From Phoronis australis (taxonomy: Eukaryota; Phoronida; Phoronidae), in assembly GCA_002633005.1 (NCBI GenBank), contig NMRA01000074.1, positions 593,464 to 657,463 on the forward strand: a stretch of DNA of 64,000 nt. The letters are read 5' to 3'. The notes beneath the pieces were generated by a model. The model had not been told where the DNA came from. It did not search any database and saw nothing but the letters and a program-made list of their open reading frames with translations. This document shows positions 12,901-21,900 of the stretch, piece by piece. Positions within the stretch are counted from its first letter, which is position 1, and each line of letters opens with the position of its first letter. The translations under genes were made by a program, and so were the position numbers.

Positions 12901-15900
12901 GTGTTTCAGATGATCAGTTTGGGGGAAATCCATTGCCGACAATTCCTAACAATTAGCGTTCTCATGATAAATGATGTAGTAGACAAGCTCGGATACAGAA
13001 TCTACGCTCATTGACTCTTAACGTGTGTCTACACTGTAGACTAGTTTTAAAGTAGTGACATATTAGGGCATATTGTGAACTTTTTATACGAAAGTCAGCA
13101 GGTTATGTAGAACTAAAAGTTTTAAATCTGAAAAAGTGCATATTTTCTCATATGAAAAAGCCTGCACAATTTTTAAATTTATATCGATCTGCCATTAATT
13201 GGGACACGTGACCATGTTTTTGTAAAAAGAGATGGAAATTCAATGCACAACAATCAACAACATGACCAAATTTCGTCTGATCTAAGTATTCAAAAGAATC
13301 TCGCATACGCTGCTACTGTATTCTGTATTTTCATAACTTTGCTTACATTTTTTATTTTATAGTAAAAATCAAGAAATTTCTACAGTATATATCTCATGCA
13401 TGAAAGGATTAATCAAAACAAAAAACACTCCCAAACGAATGTTTTGAACCATCATTTATAAAACTTTTATATGAATCCGAGTAGCAGATTCCTGAGGTTT
13501 GATGCTCCAAAACTATCTAAATTTGTATAGTTTTCTATGCTTCTATATATCTTAACCACACTCATTAGAATCAATATTCGGTATTTTCCTTTCGACGTTA
13601 TAATATAATGTAAATTTGTATGGAGCTTGAGAAACGTTTTTGACTCCAAATCTGCCTTCATCTTTTCTACCTTAAAACTTACAAGCGTGTGCATTGAAAG
13701 TTATATTTCTTTACTTCACTGTGACCATTCGTCACTTACTTCACTGCATGCCGTGTTCAAAAGGCCAACAGGCAAATTTGAAAATTTTTAGACATACTTT
13801 TGCTCCTTCATAGGCGATGCAGCAATAAAATAAGTGGGGGCTATCGCCCACCCCCCAAAACCCTCTGGCGCGCCACCTATGTGACCATGGGTGGCGCAGC
13901 ACTGGAATAAGTAGTGCCCGGCCCATGTTCTTGTCATTTCTTTAAACTTGGAGCCAGGAATCTGGGCCCCGGTTCTAGTCTTTTTACTCGAAATGGAAGT
14001 CGAAATGATGTTTGGCAATATCTACTCTACTTTTGTGCTAACTCAAGTGAAGTGTCTTTTATTCTATGCTCGAGTACTTAATGACTTACGTGAATAATTT
14101 TTTAGTCCGTAGTTTGCAGTTGATAAACCCAATATTAAGGCCAAAAACTCGATTTTGAACTAGAAATTTCGAGTCTTACTCAACTTTGAAGCACGAATAT
14201 ATGGGTCATCAAGTGCAAACTTGGACTAAAACCTCAGCACAGTCTAATAACCACTTATCTTGAGTTCGCACAAAAGTAGCAGAGAAATGGCCAACAACAA
14301 TTTTAAGTTCGTTTCGAGTACAAAGATACCAAGATTCCAAGCAACACACTTTTTAACCAATCATATCAACCTTACCTTAAAAGTCAGAGCCGTCGCCAAA
14401 GCGAGTCTACGTCATTGTCAAACGCACGCGCTATGATAAGTAAACTCTGCTCATTGTAGCCGAAAAACATAGATCACTCTATCACGAGACTGTCATTATA
14501 GTCAAGTGGCATAGAGAACTAATAGTTCTTAGTTCGAAGTGTGCACACTCAACGATTTAAATATTTAATTTTTTAGCAAGCGCCACCTAGTGACTTCCTG
14601 AAGAACTGTGTGTAAAAGTATAACCAAGAAAAGAAACAATTTAAACATATTTTGCGGTTTTAAAGAAAACACTCTCTTAAAAAAACTGTGAACATATAAA
14701 AATCCTAGTAATTCTAAATATCGTTATTAGATCGTGTAATAAACAAATAATAAAAATGGTTCCGTGTTTCATTAGGGTAACGATATGAAATATCACCGTA
14801 CTCATTTACATAAAATAGATTTAGTCTCGCAAAACTACACTTTCGCGAGATTGTAAAGGTAACTGGATCTCTGATGGTTTCCGACACACTGTTATTTGTA
14901 AATTAGTACTTCAATACATGTTTCCAATTTAATGAGACATATACATCTTTAATGCATTGAAGGAGAGTTGCGACGGAGACGATTACCAAGATATCATTGC
15001 CTATCCACATAACCTCGGAGTTTGACGGGATAGCTTAAGTGTTTCAGTTTATTCAAAAATATTTAAACCCTCCAAATGCGTTGCAAACCCTGATATTACT
15101 ATGTGTAGTAGTGTACGTGGTAGCGTCACGCGAATATCGTATCGAATGAGCACCAATTTAAAAGGGTACCAAACCCTGTGTTAATGATTTCAACCTATCG
15201 TCCTTTTGTCACCTGAAAATCCATCATTGGCGCCAATCTTGCAAGGTAACGACAGGACTAAATTAGAAATATGTCCTGTCCATCTCAAAAATTGGATATC
15301 ATGGTCCCTGGTGGGTGTCCTTTTCCCACGGTTGTAATTTGCTAAAAATGGTCACGCTTGCCTGTTTAGCGGACTTTAAAGTCGTTTTCAAAATTTCCTC
15401 CAAACTTTTGAGCGTTGTCGATGGTTACAGATCATTCTTTTGAATCAGAGAAATGGATAAGAAAGTCGTTAGTAGGCCAAAAACAGGTTTGGTATCCTTT
15501 TAACGTTCAAGTTCTTATGTGTATTCATTCCAGTGCATTGCTTGTGGAATTTCTTCCGGTAGGAATCTCGACCGTGCAACCTAGAAGCATGCGCAGCAAT
15601 GGCACCGCAAGGGTGGACATCATGGACGGAGTGGTCAAAATGCCCAGTCACGTGCGGAGCTTCCGGTCTACATTCGCGCGAGCGCACGTATAGATGTATA
15701 AACTGTGACGGACAGGATGAAATTCAAAGACAATCCAAAAGGTAATACACGCGTATTTTGGAAACTGGAGGACAATTGTTTCGATGTTTGTCTGAATAGT
15801 TGTGAATGAAAATTTAAACTCGCATGTTAGACTTGCTATCAAATGTCCATTTAACATCGAGCTCAACAAATTTTTGGACCGCAGTATACGCTCCCTGCAA

Positions 15901-18900
15901 TGCATATTGCATACTTTGAATGTCTGTGTGCTTCCCGGGTTCACCAGCACACGGATGCATGTTCCAATATGTTCTCGTAGCTTATTATTTTCACATGGCT
16001 TACTCAGTTGCGGCCTTGCACCATGTCCCGTCGACGGTATATGGACGCAGTGGTCGCAGTGGACGCCGTGCGACAAGTTGTGCGGAGGTGGAACGCAGTG
16101 TCGATTGCGGGAATGTGACAATCCAGCGCCGCAGAATGGCGGTGAAGATTGCACAGGTAAGATACACTGTACATGTAGGTTTTGAACTGATTTTTGCAAG
16201 ACTGGAAAATTATTTTAGCGCAAATTGCTTAGTGATTGATTCTTTTAAGATATCGCCTGTGTAGTTTTTTAACAATCAAGATAGACTGGAAAATTTGCTC
16301 TGTGTAGAGAGTATGATTCCTAGATGGGACTTATGGTACACATTGACTCTTCTACCACTGTGCATCCACTGGTACGAACGTTAAAATCGACACTGTACCA
16401 CGACGAATTTAGGGCGGAGGTGGGGTGATTGAAAAGAATGGTAAAAACCACGAGCTATGTGTAAAGCTTTTTAACAGCTTCTTTGTCATGTTCGCTACAG
16501 GGAGTCCCCGGGACGAGAGAACGTGCAACGTACAGCCATGCGCGGTTAATTACAAATATACATTATGGACGACTTGGTCTGACTGTTCAGTGACCTGCGG
16601 AGGTGGTCTGCGCTCGAGGAAGAGAACTTGCATACCACCCCAACACGGAGGCCTGGCCTGCCCCTCGGAGGGTCTGGAGCAGTCTGAAGCATGCCTTCAC
16701 AGGGTTAAGGATCAGTGCATCGGCACGTGGGCACCGTGGTCCGCGTGGTCCGATTGCTCGAAAAAGTGCGGCGGCGGTGTGGAGGTGATGACGCGCAAGT
16801 GCACGCGCGGAATGTCTTGTCCAATGGGGCCGCAAGAGCAGCAACGTTCATGCAACACACATCTTTGCGCCATTGATGGTAGCTGGAGCGCTTGGGGTCA
16901 CTGGGGACACTGCAGTGTCACGTGCAACAAGGGCATAAAGAAGCGCTCGCGTAAGTGCAACAACCCAACGCCCAGCCTCAACGGTCAAGAATGTCCTGGA
17001 CACAATAAGGAGGAGGACGATTGCTTCCTGCGTCAGTGTGATATCGACGGCATGTGGGGAAACTGGGAAAAATACGGCCCTTGTTCTGCCACTTGTGGCA
17101 TCGAAGGCATTCACCATCGCAAGCGCTTGTGTAACCACCCGGAGCCTTCGGGCAAAGGCAAGCTGTGTCAAGGCATTGAACAAGAGGAGGAACGTTGTAA
17201 CCAAGTACCATGTCCGATAATCAATCAGGATACTGCAATCAAGAAGGTTTGTAGGCGACACAGTTCTTCATGCACTAGTCATTGAACAAGTTGACAATGT
17301 ATCTGAAGCATACGAACTACGTTCATCGGCTTTAGGGATTGTCTAGGTCTAGATGTTGTATATGTGCATGGCTCAAGTTTTGTACGTGCACGATTCTAAG
17401 GTAGCATGTGTAAACACGTGCTCCGCTTGCAATTACATTGCGATATTGCGCGAAGTCTTTCGATTTCTTGTTTTGCTACCAAGTCTATGAACGCCAGGCT
17501 TTGTATTTTTTATCAGCGTTTTCAGCCAATGTTTCACTACAATGAAGCATTTTTAACTAAGATGCTCCTTGCAAGCATTCTTGGCGTGCTATGTTGCGTT
17601 AAAATTGCTACACTGGATTTCCCGGCATGATGTTAACAAGGAACTTATTTTTCTAGACCTCTGTAAAGAGTTCCACGGTGGCCATTAACGATACCCATAT
17701 TGAAGGTAAGCACGATTGTTTTCCAATTACTCTCACCCCTACAATGTTCTTATTACCATTATCATTGTCGTTATCGGTTATTCCGATGTTTGTATAGTTA
17801 TTTCTTACACGTCAACTATCTCTCAAAGCGTGTCAATTTGAGGACAAACCATTCATTATTTATGTAAAACTTGGTATAGACAGAAAGTGAACTAACAATC
17901 GAGGTCACAAACGCAGGCACTCGTAGCGCTTCAGTGTAATTTAAAGCTTCACTGAAAACTACTGTTTTAACCGAGCTTTATTGTCAGTGCAAAAACAGTT
18001 GCATGTAGATATGAACCTGCAAGGTTTGATGTTTAGCGGTTAATGAGGCTCGTTCAATGTCTTAAATTGGCACAAAACAAAAAGCAGGTATCTTTAATGT
18101 ACATGTCAGTGGCAGATCTACTTTTTAGTAAGGGAAGGGGGGGGGGNTCGCGTAGCGCCGAATGGACGGAAGGTCGGAGGGAGTTTCCTCCCTCCAGTGT
18201 AAGATTTTTTTGTGGTTTTTATTAGCTGATTAAGTTTTTCTGGAGGAATTTTTCCAATTTATATTTTTGATCCTGTCCCGAGAGGGTGGGGGTTTGAACC
18301 CCCTGAACTCCCCTGTAGATCTCCCTCTGCATGTGGTGATTAACAGATAAAGGACAAGGTGTTCTGTGTAATTCACACATGTACATGTGCGTCAGTGCAT
18401 CTGAGATGAACCCGTTACCGTTTCAGAATATATTCAGAAGGGCACCGTGGGCGTTCTTCGTTGTTTCGGTGGTAACGCAAAACTGCAATTGCAGGACCCC
18501 AAGACGCACTGGTATAACGCCAGACGCGAGCCGGTGGAGTTGGAGAGGGCCACAGTTCTTAAATCCGGCGATTTGAAGTTTAGCGACATACAAGCTGCCG
18601 ACAGTGGGCGCTACTATTGCAAAGTTCGTGGCGTCAATCGCGACGGAGACTACGTGAAACATGAAGTTGTTCATCAGCTCCAAGGCATGTCCCCCCTAAA
18701 ATTTTTCCGTATTCTATGTGGCAGTTTGGGGCTGCCAAAATCCTGGCTAATACTCTGTTCTGGCCCTCCTAACTCAAAATCCTGGATCTACCCCGTGTGT
18801 TCTAACCTCTAAACTGTTCTTCTGTCAAAGAGCTTCGAGTTTTACAATGTACGCTTAGAGTATACACTCTATTTAAAGTGTCTGTAAAATTTGTTTTTCA

Positions 18901-21900
18901 TCCAAGAAGCATACATGTACGCCATCAAATTAGTTTCAACGTGTTCCTTATTCAGTTGAGAAACGATTTTTGAGAACTGACAGTTTGTTATTCCTCTGGC
19001 ATTACCCGGCGCATAAAGTGACATGCCATAAAGAAAACAAACAAGCAGAATCTAACCTCCAGCCAATTATAACGCCCTGTGACTTCTTTCGAAGGGTTCT
19101 CATCACTTCCAGTTTGGGCAAGGAACAATTTCGGTTCAATTTCATGACAGTAAATACATGTAGTCTAAATCAAAAGTAGTTTATTATGGAATGCGGATTT
19201 ACTCTCCCGTAAAGTCTGTCATGTCTTATTTCAACAGTCTTCGTTATACCTGAAGTGAGCTTTGCAGTTGAATTTCGATACGACACATTAGCATGTGACA
19301 CGACACCAACGAAAAGGAAAGAAATGTACCTGAGAGAAACAATGAAGAAAATATGCCACGGCGACACCTGTCGTATGGAAAATTTAAAGACCAAATGCCA
19401 CGAAAGAATATTCAAGGTTTTGTAAAACTTTCTTTTTTTACTTGTGGCAGTTTTAAGAGACTAACCCCAAGTACTACTTTGTCTTAGTCATAAGTTGTGG
19501 GAGATTCCTGCCCAGTGTTCAACATAGTTGATGCGGCGCCACTCAAATTGTTATAAAATTGTAATCATTTAATTTTTTCTTTAAACAATAACAATATTAC
19601 CGTGTAGTAAGCAGAACACATTCGTAAACTACAGTATCAAAATCCGGACACCAACAAAAAACGAAACCGACATTCCAACCAGAAAACTACGTAATGCACA
19701 CTCTGCTCTTAGCGAGTGCACTAGACATTTTCTGGCAGGGAAATTCAAGCCAATCTTTACTTCTTACCAGCCAAGATAACGGTGTTACTTTTTCCCTTTA
19801 TTAATGTTCAACATGCATTGCTTGAAGCACGCTTATGGCTCTAATAAAATTACATGTTTAACTTCGACTTTTTCGCACAGCCGGGAACTTCCGTGCTTGG
19901 CGCGCAGATCTGGGTATCTTTGATTCTTCTACCCAGTCCCAACGATGTGCCACCACCCTGCCAGACTTCATGTAAGGAGAAGGTCATAGCGCAGCACCTT
20001 ATCACCGTGAGTATTTCCACTACATTCTCTTTGAAAGGGACTCGAAGCCCATCTTTGGCGAGTCCACCTACATGTAAAAGAGGTTCCGTCGTCAGTTATT
20101 ACAATATGTTCTTCCTGTTTGATATCTTTATTCGTTTCAAAATAATGACATTTAAATACCACAAATGGTACAAAAAACAGACAATTTGCAATAACACACA
20201 CACTGTACCGGGAAACTAGGTTTTGAAATCTCGGGATCGCAAATGCACCGTGCAATAATTTTGAAACAATATGTTCCAGAGCTATGAAAAGATTCACAAG
20301 TTTGTGACCGAAGATCAGAACCGCACCAATGATACCTTGTACGAGAAATCTTCACTGAGAAAGACGCTGCATGTGAACTGTCCCGGTGGATGGTATCACA
20401 GGAACATACGATGCCGTATGTTGGTTGTTTGATCGATTTTAGTTAGCGAAAATGTATCAAGTATCCAGTTGCAACACTGGTATCAGTGGGAGGCTTACCA
20501 TTCTCCACGAAACACTATACGTACTACTTGAACTCCGAGACTATTAATACAAGCAATTTACAGCCTTGTATTTAGTGCCAGCTACGATCCTTTACATCCC
20601 ATTCCAGAGCCTCGAACACCAAACGCGCAGTGGAAGTCCCTACGCCACCACTCCCTCCCTTAACTAGATCGTAGCTGGAAATCATGAGGCATACCCAGCA
20701 TGCGCGAACCCAGCCTAAAAATGTGGGCTTAAATTTTTGATAATGTGGACGTTTTATTCAGATTCACGGGGTATGTTCAAAGATATGAATTGTGTATTCG
20801 CTGAATTTTGGTAGTTCCTACCTTTTTAGTGAACTTTTGTTTCGTAATCTACTTTTTTGTGTTTTCGTTTCACTGAGGTCTAACTTTTTGCCCACTTTGT
20901 CAAATTAGGGGGCTCCTTCGAGCCCTCCCCCGTGGGTGCGTGCATCCCCAGGTCACTGTTTCCACCCCTTTTATGTAATTGGTGGTCTTGAAATTATGTT
21001 ACAGTTTTTTGAGTAACATGACGATATAACCAATATTTTTGACGTAAAGGATAAGGTTCTGCTTTAAATTGTTGCATTTCATTTTTGCAGTCTCATGCGA
21101 CCCAGGGTTTTACAGCAGGCACGGCTACAGTGAATGCGTTCCCTGTCTTGTTGGCTCCTTTCAACCGGAGAGGGCACAATCGAAGTGCATTAACTGCACA
21201 ACCAACTACACCACGGCGCACGTCGGCAGCACGGATGGAACAGACTGCGTAGGTAAGTTCTAGCCAAGCTGTTGTTTCCAAGAAACACCAAATGACAAAA
21301 CCATTAATACATGTTTCTTTAATGTACACCGCTGCGCAGTGCTTTTACCCGCCGTTGTGTTGCGGTAAAGCAAAAGCAGCGTTTAGCTGAAAACATTGCT
21401 AGTGGTCTGACGCTGATACACGGACGAAAGAAATGGGATGATGGTACATGTAACGAACAACACAGATGCATATACATTTCTACGGGCCAATTCAATTGAC
21501 TGTCTGACAATCATGTACTTTTCTGTCGCAGATCCGTTGACAGCCGCCCTCTTCCGTTTTTTCGAGGACATAAAAATTGTCGGTGCGCAGGTGCCTAATT
21601 CCCGCAAGATCGTGGTCATATTCGGCTGCCTGCTGACTTTCATTCTCGTCTTCGTCATTCTACCCACTGTGGTTATATGGTAAGTTAGACGCTACTGGAT
21701 AATTGCTTTTTTCCCGGCATTCTTGGAATCAACACCCTCTTGTTCCCGTTTTTCGACTTTGAACTACCAGTGCCAATAATTACCATAAAATCTTTTCCAA
21801 TGCTCTAAAATATAACAAAACTCCCGCCTTAAGGGTGCCTGTAGTATGACCAGTCGTGGGGAGCCCCTGGTGGTCCGGAGGTACACGTTGCCGCGATTGC

